This document shows positions 42,827 through 51,332 of a DNA stretch of 64,000 nt, one piece after another (the stretch's first letter is position 1; each line of letters begins with the position of its first letter). The stretch spans positions 124,001 through 188,000 of the forward strand of contig JBCDDE010000004.1 in assembly GCA_039180625.1 (NCBI GenBank), written 5' to 3'. This stretch comes from Hyphococcus sp039180625. GTDB lineage: Bacteria > Pseudomonadota > Alphaproteobacteria > Caulobacterales > Parvularculaceae. The notes beneath the pieces are model-generated. The model worked only from the letters and a program-made list of their open reading frames with translations. It had not been told where the DNA came from and made no database searches. The position numbers and the translations under genes are program-made.

Positions 42827-44913
42827 CGCCGGCCGAGCGCCTCCTTCACAATCGCCTTGGAAAGCGTTTGAGGCAGGATCTGCGCCTCGCCGCCTGGGGG
42901 GTAGTAAACGTAAAGCGGAACGCCGGCGGCTCCGAAGCCCTCAAGCGCCGCCGTAATTTCAGGATCGCGCACAGTCCAATCGGCAACCATGAAAACGGCT
43001 CCGGCCTCAGAGAAGGTTTCAGCCACCTCGTCTGTGCGTAAAACCGTTATCTTGTTAAATTGGCACGTGACGCACCAGGCCGCAGTGAAATCAATAAACA
43101 CCGGCGTACCCGAAAGCCTGTAGCGATCGACCATCTGCGGATCGAACGCTTCCGTCACAATGGCGCCGTAACCGCTTGTCGCCGCCGGGCCCGCCTTAAG
43201 CGCGGGGCGAGCGGATATGATCGGGATGAGCGCCAAAACAAATGCGATCGCCGCACCAGCGCGAACGGCGACAGCGGCGCGCGTGTCGGCCTTGCTTTTC
43301 TCAAAAAGCCAGAGACCGAGCGCCAGCAAAATCAGCCCCGCTAATGCGCCGGCGAGAACGCCGTCGCCAGTCTGGCGCGCTAGCACCCAGATAAAATAAG
43401 CCGCTGCAGCAAACACAGGGAACGCGAGGGCCTGTTTAAAGGTCGCCATCCATGGTCCGGGCTTCGGCAGCGCGCGCGCCAAAGCAGGCATTGTCGTTAG
43501 CGCCGCATAAGGGGCTGCAAGCCCAATTCCGAGCGCAATAAAAATCGCCATGCCCTCAGCTGACGAACGCGTAAGCGCCGCACCGATAGGCGCCGATAAT
43601 AACGGCCCGATGCACGGCGCCGCGACCACCACCGCCAACGCGCCGGTGAAGAAAGCGCCAGCCGCACCTTCCTTACGCGTCAGCTCGTCGCCGGCGCCCG
43701 CAAGATCATTTCCCATGCTGTAAAGACCGGCTAAATTTAAGCCGACCGCAAAGAGCACATACGCAGAGAGACCAACGATTAGCGGCGACTGCAAATGAAA
43801 GCCCCACCCTAACTGCTCGCCGCCGGCGCGGAGCACCAGAAGAACGGCGCCTAGGACAGCAAGCGAGATCACGACGCCGGCCGCATATAGAACGCCATGG
43901 CGGCGCATTGCTGATTGATCCTGTACGCCGGCTTCGGCAAAACCGGCGGCCTTGATGAATAAAATCGGAAATACGCAAGGCATGGCGTTGAGGATAACGC
44001 CGCCCAGAAAAGCAAGCCCTAGAGTCAAAACAAGCCCGCCCGATGACAGACGCGCAGCAGGCAAGGGCGTTGCTGAAGGCGCTGCAACTAGGGCATTAAC
44101 CGCGTAGTGCCGGCTCCCTGCGCCTTCCTGATCAATACGAAAGACACCAGCAACCGTCTCGCCAGTCAGCTCGCTCCAGCCTGGCTCCATGGATACGGTC
44201 AGTTCATTCGTCGATGAAAGCGACGCCGTCTGCGCGGCTGCAGGCGTCGTCAGCCCCTCTTGCTCAGGAAAGAAAAAAACACTCCGAGGCGGCGCGCCGG
44301 ACCATCCGGAGAGGATAAGTTCATATGTCTTTGCAACGCGGCGAAACTGCGCCTCGCTCCCGAAAGGCGCAGGCGCCGCTGCACGGGCGCTCTCAAAAAG
44401 ACTGCGCTCTTCCGTATACTGTGCGCTATCGGCAGCCAGAACAGGCAAGGAAAATGACAGCGTCGCCTCTTCTGGCACGCAAATTTCCTCGCAAGTCTGC
44501 CAGAACGCACCAATATCGATATTAAGGGTATCGCCCGGGCGCGCAGTCTCCGGCGCCGCGACGGGCACCAGGAAGACAGGCGCTCCTTCATGGGCGTAGC
44601 TTGCGAGGGGGCCCACCGGAATATACTCCGGCGCCGGATGAATGATATCGCCAACCTTGAAGGTCTCCGGCAAGTTCCAGCTTAGGGCAAGCGGCAGACC
44701 GGCGTCGCCGGGATTCTTCCAGAACACATGCCAACCCGGGCGTACATTCTGACGCACGGCAAACCATGTGGTCTGACCCGGCTCAAAGCCGGTTTTCTCG
44801 GCAAATACAGCAGTCTGCGTATAGTCGGTTTGCACAACCGCAAGCGGCTCGGCGCGCACCGATGCTGCGCCAAGCAGCAAGAGGATGGAGATAAGGAAAA
44901 GGCGCAAAACCAT
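42823..44913 (-). CDS. protein-disulfide reductase, DsbD/ScsB family
   Basis: A 696-residue membrane protein passing electrons from cytoplasmic thioredoxin to periplasmic disulfides. A signal peptide (LFLISILLLLGAASVRAE) leads to a periplasmic N-terminal domain with a cysteine pair (WQTCEEICVPEE). The central eight-helix transporter domain has Cys-Pro motifs NAMPCVFPILF and AAPCIGPLLS; the C-terminal thioredoxin domain has AAWCVTCQFN. The longer N-terminal domain is of the ScsB rather than classical DsbD sort. The start at 44913 is preferred as it opens the signal peptide. Partner proteins are not in the window. Confidence 0.9.
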   Translation of the reverse strand: MVLRLFLISILLLLGAASVRAEPLAVVQTDYTQTAVFAEKTGFEPGQTTWFAVRQNVRPGWHVFWKNPGDAGLPLALSWNLPETFKVGDIIHPAPEYIPVGPLASYAHEGAPVFLVPVAAPETARPGDTLNIDIGAFWQTCEEICVPEEATLSFSLPVLAADSAQYTEERSLFESARAAAPAPFGSEAQFRRVAKTYELILSGWSGAPPRSVFFFPEQEGLTTPAAAQTASLSSTNELTVSMEPGWSELTGETVAGVFRIDQEGAGSRHYAVNALVAAPSATPLPAARLSSGGLVLTLGLAFLGGVILNAMPCVFPILFIKAAGFAEAGVQDQSAMRRHGVLYAAGVVISLAVLGAVLLVLRAGGEQLGWGFHLQSPLIVGLSAYVLFAVGLNLAGLYSMGNDLAGAGDELTRKEGAAGAFFTGALAVVVAAPCIGPLLSAPIGAALTRSSAEGMAIFIALGIGLAAPYAALTTMPALARALPKPGPWMATFKQALAFPVFAAAAYFIWVLARQTGDGVLAGALAGLILLALGLWLFEKSKADTRAAVAVRAGAAIAFVLALIPIISARPALKAGPAATSGYGAIVTEAFDPQMVDRYRLSGTPVFIDFTAAWCVTCQFNKITVLRTDEVAETFSEAGAVFMVADWTVRDPEITAALEGFGAAGVPLYVYYPPGGEAQILPQTLSKAIVKEALGRR

Positions 44914-45021
44914 ATGAATTAAATAGATGCAAACAGGTCGCGCGCCAATCAACACACGCGCTGAATAAGTCTCATTTCCGCGAGAAATGAGCGAAATTCA
45001 GCGCGCATAGATCTCCGGCCT

Positions 45022-45813
45022 TTAGTTCAGAACGGGGTTCAAGACATCTTTGTCGGACATATTATAGCGAATAGCGCGACGCTGCATCAGCGGCCGCCAG
45101 TTCCCCATGGACATCAACATCGCATACACGATTGGCAGAACGCCGGACTGACGCGCCTGAAGGAATTTCTCATCAGACAGATCTTTTATCGCCTGTTCTT
45201 CAATCCCGAAATACTCTGCAAAGGTCTTCGGCTCGCTTTCACCATTCGGCGTAAACTGCGCAGACTGACCTTTAACGATGTCCATTTCCGAAATGAGCTT
45301 GGCGAATTCGTTTGTACGGTGACGGTCCTGTTCATAATTTTTACAAAACTCGATCGCCTGCTCGGTCATTTGTGACGGCTCGCCGTTTTCAAAAAGCGGA
45401 ATCTCGCCATTTTCCTGCAGCCCGCTATATCCGCGGTCAACGACAACAGCCATTCGGTCGCCGCCGGTCTCGCTGGCGACACCGAACGGATACCGGCGAA
45501 CATAACCTGGAACATACCGGTTATGCTCCCAATTGCCCTCTTCATCGACGAACAAGTTCACATCATCCACGAGACCGACGACGGCAATCGGCACCATCTG
45601 CTCCTTCGAAGCAAAAACGACCGGATAGTCTTTCATGGCTTGCGGGATTTCAGAAACCGTCAACGGAATAGCGCGCACATTTGCGCAAAAATCAAAGCGC
45701 TTTGACGGCTGAGTGACGCCAAGTGAGCCATGCTGCTCCTTGTTGATCAGCTCCGGACGGTTGAAAAGGAACATCTGACCCGACAGTTGCGGGGCGTTGG
45801 CGGTTTCACTCAT
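45022..45813 (-). CDS. SapC family protein
   Basis: A 263-residue protein of the SapC family, named after a Campylobacter surface-layer-associated locus. Conserved blocks: FLFNRPELINKEQHGSLGV, PLTVSEIPQAMKDYPVVF, NRYVPGYVRRYPFGV and YAMLMSMGNWRPLMQRRA. No signal peptide is evident. Alphaproteobacterial members often sit with 2-oxoglutarate dioxygenases or TonB receptors, but here it is a lone gene. Function unresolved. Confidence 0.88.
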   Translation of the reverse strand: MSETANAPQLSGQMFLFNRPELINKEQHGSLGVTQPSKRFDFCANVRAIPLTVSEIPQAMKDYPVVFASKEQMVPIAVVGLVDDVNLFVDEEGNWEHNRYVPGYVRRYPFGVASETGGDRMAVVVDRGYSGLQENGEIPLFENGEPSQMTEQAIEFCKNYEQDRHRTNEFAKLISEMDIVKGQSAQFTPNGESEPKTFAEYFGIEEQAIKDLSDEKFLQARQSGVLPIVYAMLMSMGNWRPLMQRRAIRYNMSDKDVLNPVLN

Positions 45814-46070
45814 GGCAATACGTCTCCTGACGGATAGTTTTGGGCTGGCAGCGTCATTGCTGCAGATTTTCCAGGTCCCAATCGGAACTCGGCGCGCTCC
45901 TTAGCAAAAAGGCGAGCAGCGTCCAACCTCTAACGCGACTTTCCCGCCAGAAACGCCATGCGGGCTGATTCTCAGGATGGGAAACCGCCTTGAAGGATTG
46001 CGACAAACCGTCGCCGCAAGCTGGATTTTTGACGGCCAGCCCGCCGGCGCCGCAAAAGCCGGTAAAAACT

Positions 46071-46571
46071 TCAATCCGCCGCCCCGCCGCCGGTAAGTAA
46101 TCGGTAAATCATTCGCATATGGCGAACGTCCGCCGCCGCGCGATGCTGATGCGGCGCCAGCGCGTCCGCCTTGGCCCGCGCCGCATTGATCTGATCGGCC
46201 GGGCATGCCGTCAGCAAATCGCTGAAATCCAGCAAGTTAAAGCGCTGGCGCACTTTCGCGCTCCCAAAGAGGCGGTATAGCCAGAAACCGTCCCAATCAG
46301 GCGCATCGGAATAGACCAACGCGTCTCCTATGGCTGCATTGATACGTTTACAGACAGCTTCCGGCGAAGCGCCCTTCGCTCTCAGTTTTTCCAGCGTTAA
46401 TCCATGCAACGCCTCGGCTTGCGGGTCCCAGGCAGCATCGGACCAAGATGCATCGGGCGCGATTAACAGCGTCTCCGGCGCGCCCTGCTCAAAGCACCAT
46501 CCCACCTCAATCGGCCATGACCCTGCCCCAAGGCCCGACGCTTCAAGGTCAAGAAACGCAATCGCCGCCAC
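46071..46571 (-). CDS. DEDDh-type 3'-5' exonuclease-like protein
   Basis: A 166-residue nuclease-fold protein. The exonuclease I motif is FLDLEASGLG (Asp8, Glu10), and the C-terminal H-x(4)-D motif is HQHRAAADVRHMRM. The middle motif (DLL/DW region) is weaker: ALVYSDAPDWDGFW. Probably an accessory DNA or RNA 3'-5' exonuclease. It begins 66 bp from the divergent YjbQ gene. The 257 bp between it and sapC shows no gene I can support. Confidence 0.8.
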   Translation of the reverse strand: MAAIAFLDLEASGLGAGSWPIEVGWCFEQGAPETLLIAPDASWSDAAWDPQAEALHGLTLEKLRAKGASPEAVCKRINAAIGDALVYSDAPDWDGFWLYRLFGSAKVRQRFNLLDFSDLLTACPADQINAARAKADALAPHQHRAAADVRHMRMIYRLLTGGGAAD

Positions 46572-46637
46572 AGTTTTTTCATTCTCCCTGCCGGGCTAAC
46601 CTGCCCTCAGGCCCAGCCATAGCGGAGTTTAGCGCCC

Positions 46638-47048
46638 ATGCCCAAGATCATTTCCATCGCGACATCCGGCAAAGGTCTATTCGACATCACAGATCGACTT
46701 CGCGAAACGCTTCGAACCTATTCGGCCAGAAGCGGCATTTTGCATATTTTCGTGATGCACACATCCGCGTCGCTTATCGTGCAGGAAAATGCAGATCCGG
46801 ATGTCGGCGCTGATCTCATTGATCACTTCGATCGCATGGTCCCGGAGAATGCGCCCTACCGTCATATCGCTGAAGGAGCTGACGACATGCCGGCCCATAT
46901 CAAATCGGCGCTTACGAATGTCTCCTTAAGCCTGCCGGTTGATGACGGAGAATTACTGTTAGGCGCTTGGCAGGGCGTCTATCTGTTTGAACATCGACAC
47001 TTGAGCCATGAACGCAAGATTGCGCTGACATTCAGCCGCGAGGCTTGA
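46638..47048 (+). CDS. YjbQ (UPF0047) family protein
   Basis: A 136-residue small beta-fold protein of the UPF0047/YjbQ family. Conserved blocks: GILHIFVMHTSASLIVQENADPDV, YRHIAEGADDMPAHIKSAL and GAWQGVYLFEHR. E. coli YjbQ has weak thiamine-phosphate-synthase activity; the physiological role is unclear. Its 3' end overlaps a leftward small gene by 17 bp. Confidence 0.92.
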   Translation: MPKIISIATSGKGLFDITDRLRETLRTYSARSGILHIFVMHTSASLIVQENADPDVGADLIDHFDRMVPENAPYRHIAEGADDMPAHIKSALTNVSLSLPVDDGELLLGAWQGVYLFEHRHLSHERKIALTFSREA

Positions 47049-47232
47049 ACACGCCCGTGGCGGGGTCGCGTTCATAGTCAATGACAGTTTCCGGCTGTTC
47101 TCCGCGCGCACGAGCCTTCGCAGACCGAACAAAATCTGTGACTTCCCGCTGGCGCCGCTCGATGAAGCGGTATGCAGCCACCGCGCCGGCGGCCGCCGCA
47201 ACTGTCGCCGCCAATGTCAATACGCCGCCCAT
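47032..47232 (-). CDS. small membrane-anchored hypothetical protein
   Basis: A 66-residue protein with an N-terminal membrane helix (LTLAATVAAAAGAVAAYRFI), a basic helix (ERRQREVTDFVRSAKARARGE) and a conserved-looking tail (VIDYERDPATGVFKPRG). I recall proteins ending in this ERDPxTGVF/Y-x-P pattern in other alphaproteobacteria, often annotated hypothetical. It starts 41 bp after the S49 peptidase gene and is likely co-transcribed with it. Function unknown. Confidence 0.75.
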   Translation of the reverse strand: MGGVLTLAATVAAAAGAVAAYRFIERRQREVTDFVRSAKARARGEQPETVIDYERDPATGVFKPRG

Positions 47233-47273
47233 ACCGCTTCTCCTTATTCAATCCAGCGATATCGGACTGGAAC

Positions 47274-48134
47274 TCATAGACCAAAACGCGCCCACAGGGC
47301 TCTGCGCTCCACCGCATCGATGATTTCGTCAGAATCCACCAAAGCAGGCCGCACGTGCCCGGACAGCAATCGCTTCAACAGCGAGCCACTTTCCGGCGAT
47401 ATCCTTTTGATCTTAACATCTTTACCGTATCGCGCGCGTAAAAAATCGCCAAGTTGAGCGATTCCGTCGATTAAACCCAATTTTTGCGCACGCGGGGCCG
47501 TCCAGAATTCACCGGAAAAGATGGACTTGTCGTCGGCCAGTTTGCCCGGACGGCGCGCCCTCACCAACGATATGAACTGATCGTGCAGGTCATTCAGGAT
47601 CGTTTTGAGACGCTCAACCTCTTCAGGGTCTTGAGGCTTAAATGGGTCAAGAGTGGACTTATTTTCGCCGGCCGTATTGACGCGTCGCTCAATGCCGATC
47701 TTGGCGATCATTTCGGTAAATCCAAATCCTGCGGAAATCACGCCGATCGAGCCGACAATAGAACTTTCATCGGCATAAATTTCATCTCCTGCGATCGCCA
47801 GAATATAGCCGCCAGAAGCCCCCACATCTTCAACGAAGGCGAGCACCGGCACTTTTTTCTCATCCGCATGCCGGCGGATCGCATTATGGATCAACCTTGA
47901 TTGCACGGGTGAACCGCCGGGCGAATTAATTGCAAGCGCAACAGCAGCAAGTTTTTTCGGCTTGAACGCAGCTTCAATCGTTTTCTCAAGCCGCTGCATG
48001 GATAGCCCTTTGCGGCCCGGTCCATCCATGCCGATAGCGCCGTTAAGATTAATCACGTTGACCAGCGGCTTCGATCCGCCGGAAAATGGCAACGAACGCC
48101 ACAAGCTTGATATAATGTTGGAATTTTCTGTCAT
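47274..48134 (-). CDS. S49 family (SppA/SohB-type) peptidase
   Basis: A 286-residue membrane-associated serine protease that degrades signal peptides or membrane protein fragments. The nucleophile lies in VEDVGASGGYILAIAGDEI (Ser of A-S-G-G-Y), followed by VGSIGVISAGFGF; the catalytic lysine is in TAGENKSTLDPF. It is the short SohB/SppA-36K form with one domain. The N-terminal segment up to INLNGAIGMDG is moderately hydrophobic. It probably forms an operon with the small membrane protein downstream and stands divergently from the polyprenyl synthase gene. Confidence 0.88.
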   Translation of the reverse strand: MTENSNIISSLWRSLPFSGGSKPLVNVINLNGAIGMDGPGRKGLSMQRLEKTIEAAFKPKKLAAVALAINSPGGSPVQSRLIHNAIRRHADEKKVPVLAFVEDVGASGGYILAIAGDEIYADESSIVGSIGVISAGFGFTEMIAKIGIERRVNTAGENKSTLDPFKPQDPEEVERLKTILNDLHDQFISLVRARRPGKLADDKSIFSGEFWTAPRAQKLGLIDGIAQLGDFLRARYGKDVKIKRISPESGSLLKRLLSGHVRPALVDSDEIIDAVERRALWARFGL

Positions 48135-48296
48135 CGAGACCAGATAATGCGCGCGATGGCGACGTGCAATTCAAAGCGCAGTATTTTTTAGCGCCAAAAG
48201 GCCGCTGCGGCATTCTCAATGCTTGTCCTTGACCGAAGCTGAGCAAACCCCCAATCTCATCTACAGAATAACTTGTTATTTAAACGAGGTTTTCCC

Positions 48297-49337
48297 GTGT
48301 CTGTCTCCGTGGCGACGTCATCCCAAATCGGCGCTCCCGGTCAGTCTGAAGCAGGTTTTCAACAAGCTGTTGCTGAGATGCGCACATTGCTTGCTGACGA
48401 CCTACAGGCCGTCAATGCAGAGATTCTCGCCCGGATGGATTCCGGCGTGTCCCTGATCCCGGATCTTGCCGGCCACCTCGTCAACGCCGGCGGCAAGCGG
48501 GTGCGCCCAATGCTGACCCTCGCTGCGGCAAGAGCGTTCGATTACGCTGGCGATCACCATATAAAACTGGCGGCCGCAGTTGAACTCATTCACGGCGCGA
48601 CCCTGCTTCATGATGATGTGGTAGACGGCTCTGCCCTGCGCCGCGGGCTTGAGACCGCAAATATTATCTGGGGCAATAAAGAAAGCGTCCTTGTGGGCGA
48701 CTATATTTTCTCACGCGCCTTCGAACTGATGGTCGCTGCGAAAAATCTCGAGGTTCTGCGGGTATTGTCGCGCGCCTCCGGCGTCATCGCAGAAGGCGAG
48801 GTTCTGCAACTGACCACCCAGAAAAACGTCGAGACGACCTTTGAAACCTACCTCGCCGTCGTGGAAGCAAAAACAGCAGCCCTCTTTGCCGGCGCATCCC
48901 ATGCGGGCGCGCTGATCGCGGGCGCGGACGAGCGCGAAGTGGACGCCCTCAAAGATTACGGTCGCTTCCTCGGCATTGCTTATCAATTAATCGACGACGC
49001 GCTGGATTACGCAGGCTTTGAAGCGAATCTCGGCAAAAGCGTTGGCGATGATTTTCGCGAGGGCAAAATGACCTTGCCGGTGGTTTACGCCATCGAAAGG
49101 GCAAAGCCCGAAGAAAAGCCATTCTGGCGACGCGTCATCACCGACGGCCGTCAGGAGGATGGCGACTTTGAACAAGCCGCATCGCTAATGGCTCGTGACA
49201 ATGCTGTTGTCGATACGGTGGCCTGCGCCCGACGCTACGCCGACTGCGCGCTGGCGGAACTTTTGAAAGCGCCGGAAAACGAATACACCGCTGCGCTTGC
49301 GGATCTTGTGACCACGTCCGTAATGCGGTTTTCATAG
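48297..49337 (+). CDS. ispB: polyprenyl diphosphate synthase (octa/decaprenyl)
   Basis: A trans-prenyltransferase of 346 residues that elongates isoprenyl chains, probably for the ubiquinone side chain. Aspartate-rich motifs are seen: LLHDDVVDGSALRRG (first) and QLIDDALDYAG (second), with GGKRVRPMLTLAAA upstream. I place the start at the GTG at 48297 because a CGAGG ribosome binding site precedes it by 7 bases; the frame also has a TTG 8 codons earlier. It ends 2 bp from the convergent glycosyltransferase stop. Chain length cannot be told from sequence by eye. Confidence 0.93.
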   Translation: MSVSVATSSQIGAPGQSEAGFQQAVAEMRTLLADDLQAVNAEILARMDSGVSLIPDLAGHLVNAGGKRVRPMLTLAAARAFDYAGDHHIKLAAAVELIHGATLLHDDVVDGSALRRGLETANIIWGNKESVLVGDYIFSRAFELMVAAKNLEVLRVLSRASGVIAEGEVLQLTTQKNVETTFETYLAVVEAKTAALFAGASHAGALIAGADEREVDALKDYGRFLGIAYQLIDDALDYAGFEANLGKSVGDDFREGKMTLPVVYAIERAKPEEKPFWRRVITDGRQEDGDFEQAASLMARDNAVVDTVACARRYADCALAELLKAPENEYTAALADLVTTSVMRFS

Positions 49338-49339
49338 CG

Positions 49340-50437
49340 TCATAAAGTTTCGGCGGAACCGTCAACAGTTTGCCGCCCAGTCGCCAGAAGGCCGCGGCGG
49401 TCCGCTTCACGAAAAATTTTGAGCGCAACGCCATAAAAAATCACAATTATGAGGCCTGGCGAAACCCAATGCCATCTGGGCGGGGCGGTCAGCATGAATA
49501 TCGCTGCTGCGGCGCAATAAGCGGTCATCCCGACATAGACGCCGGCAACGCTCGCATGGGAAGCGCCCATTCGCAAAATCAACTGATAAAGATGCTCACG
49601 GTGAGCCGTAAGAACGTTCCGCCTACGGATGAGGCGATGCGTAAGCGTCCAGGCGACATCAAATATGAACGGCAGGAAAATCACTGGCCCAGCAAGCGCG
49701 CTGACCCGCGCGCCAGACTCATTCGAAGCAAGAACGCTCAAGGCCGCTATGGCGAATGCAATCAAATGGCTGCCGCCGTCCCCCATGAACAAACGACCCC
49801 GCATTAGATTTTCAGGCAAAAAGCCGAAAGCCGCCGCCGCCATCATCATCGCCGCCGCCGCCGAGACAGGCGCGCCCGATAACGCCGCGATAACAGCAAA
49901 GAAAACCAAGCCCACGGCCGCACAGCCGCCGGCAATGCCGTTAACGCCGTCCATGAAGTTAAATGCGTTCATGAAACCAATGATCCAGATCATGCTGATC
50001 GCCGCGCCCCACGCGCCGAGCTCAGTTAATCCGGCCAACGGCATTGGCGCTGTCTCCAGACCGCCGACAAAAAAGACAAAAAGGACTGCAACCAGCGCCT
50101 GGCCTGCGAATTTCGCCGGCGCGCTGAGATTCAAGCGATCGTCGAGAAAGCCTACGCCCGCAGCCAGAACCCCTAACGCAGCCAAAATAAGCAGGGTTGA
50201 ACGCCCGTCCACGCCGCCAAAAGAAATCAGCACGAACAATCCCGCGAGCCATCCTGCGAGAATTGAAACGCCCCCCGCCCGGCTCACTGCGCCTGTATGG
50301 CTTGATCGTTCGTTCGGATTGTCGATCAACGCCCGCGATTGCGAAGCCAGCCTGGCGCCGGCTGCGGAAACTGAGAGTGTAAACAATCCCGCCACAAAAA
50401 CTGTCAGCGGCTTAGCGATCAGGCTTTGCTCAATCAT
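49340..50437 (-). CDS. WecA/MraY-type phosphoglycosyl transferase
   Basis: A 365-residue polytopic enzyme of the GT4 UDP-sugar:undecaprenyl-phosphate family, which transfers a sugar-1-phosphate to undecaprenyl phosphate to start envelope polysaccharide synthesis. Catalytic motifs: FLDDRLNLSAPAK, NFMDGVNGIAGG, LFMGDGGSHLIAF and THRLIRRRNVLTAHREHLYQ. About eleven helices. It overlaps ispE (its stop precedes this start by 8 bp overlap), so it is part of the leftward ispE unit. Substrate is probably UDP-GlcNAc or a related sugar, not shown. Confidence 0.88.
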   Translation of the reverse strand: MIEQSLIAKPLTVFVAGLFTLSVSAAGARLASQSRALIDNPNERSSHTGAVSRAGGVSILAGWLAGLFVLISFGGVDGRSTLLILAALGVLAAGVGFLDDRLNLSAPAKFAGQALVAVLFVFFVGGLETAPMPLAGLTELGAWGAAISMIWIIGFMNAFNFMDGVNGIAGGCAAVGLVFFAVIAALSGAPVSAAAAMMMAAAAFGFLPENLMRGRLFMGDGGSHLIAFAIAALSVLASNESGARVSALAGPVIFLPFIFDVAWTLTHRLIRRRNVLTAHREHLYQLILRMGASHASVAGVYVGMTAYCAAAAIFMLTAPPRWHWVSPGLIIVIFYGVALKIFREADRRGLLATGRQTVDGSAETL

Positions 50438-51332
50438 GAGCGCTTTCTAGAGCGCTTTGCCTCAGGGGCGAAGCCACCGCCCACCATCCTTGACCGACCG
50501 CGCTTTTTCTTACCGCTGTCGCGTGAGTGGCGCTTTCAAGTAGACAAAAACAGCTTGCTCCGCTGCCGGACATACGTGCGCCAAGGACGCCGGGCTGCTT
50601 ATCCAGAAACGCCAGAACATCACCGATTACCGGCGCAAGCTTGAGAGCGGGCGGCTGCAAATCATTTCGCGTTTCATTTAATAATGTGCGGACATCATCG
50701 ATCGTATCCGTAGGGCCATGATAAAGTTCTGGAGTTGAAGGCGCAGGATTGGCCGCATCAAACGCGCGGAAGACAGGCCCAGTCGGCATATCAATGAGCG
50801 GATTGACAATACAAACATGCAACGCCGGCAGCCGAGGCGCAGCTGACATAACCTCGCCGGCGCCGCTGACGCGAACAGGCGCGCCTTCAATGCAGGCCGG
50901 AATATCGGCGCCAAGCGGAAACGCCAGTTCCGCAAGCGTTCTCGGATCAATATCAATGTCCCATAGTCGACACAGAACCCGCAATGCGGCCGCTGCGTCC
51001 GCTGAGCCGCCGCCGATGCCAGCCGCAACGGGCAAATTTTTCTCAAGATGAAGCGCCGCGCCGGCGCTGACGCCCGCGTGATCTCGCAACGCTCTGGCTG
51101 CTCTTATAATTAGATTGTCTTCGGAGCTGAGACCGCTCAAAGCACCGGCGAAATCGCCATTCACTGTCAACGTCAAATTTTCAGACGGCTCCGCAGAGAC
51201 AACATCTCCGTCTCGGGCAAAAACAAACAGACTTTCAAGGTCATGCAATCCGTCAGCGCGCAAGGGTCCAATGTGGAGATAAAGATTAATCTTGGCCGGC
51301 GCCGTTTCAGACAACATTGAAGATGGCGTCAC
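50430..51332 (-). CDS. ispE: 4-diphosphocytidyl-2-C-methyl-D-erythritol kinase
   Basis: A GHMP-family kinase of 300 residues in the MEP isoprenoid pathway that phosphorylates CDP-methylerythritol. Motifs: APAKINLYLHIGPLRADGLHDLESL, the ATP loop LPVAAGIGGGSADAAAALRVL, and GARMSGSGASCFCL. It starts within the stop region of the upstream TPR lipoprotein gene (4-bp ATGA overlap) and overlaps the downstream transferase start by 8 bp, so these three genes are translationally linked. Confidence 0.95.
   Translation of the reverse strand: MTPSSMLSETAPAKINLYLHIGPLRADGLHDLESLFVFARDGDVVSAEPSENLTLTVNGDFAGALSGLSSEDNLIIRAARALRDHAGVSAGAALHLEKNLPVAAGIGGGSADAAAALRVLCRLWDIDIDPRTLAELAFPLGADIPACIEGAPVRVSGAGEVMSAAPRLPALHVCIVNPLIDMPTGPVFRAFDAANPAPSTPELYHGPTDTIDDVRTLLNETRNDLQPPALKLAPVIGDVLAFLDKQPGVLGARMSGSGASCFCLLESATHATAVRKSAVGQGWWAVASPLRQSALESAHD

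Noticed and set aside
45901..46206. A 101-residue minus-strand frame near the exonuclease gene
   Set aside because: It overlaps the start of sequence encoding the exonuclease C-terminus in another frame, has Arg/Gly-rich shadow composition and no ribosome binding site.
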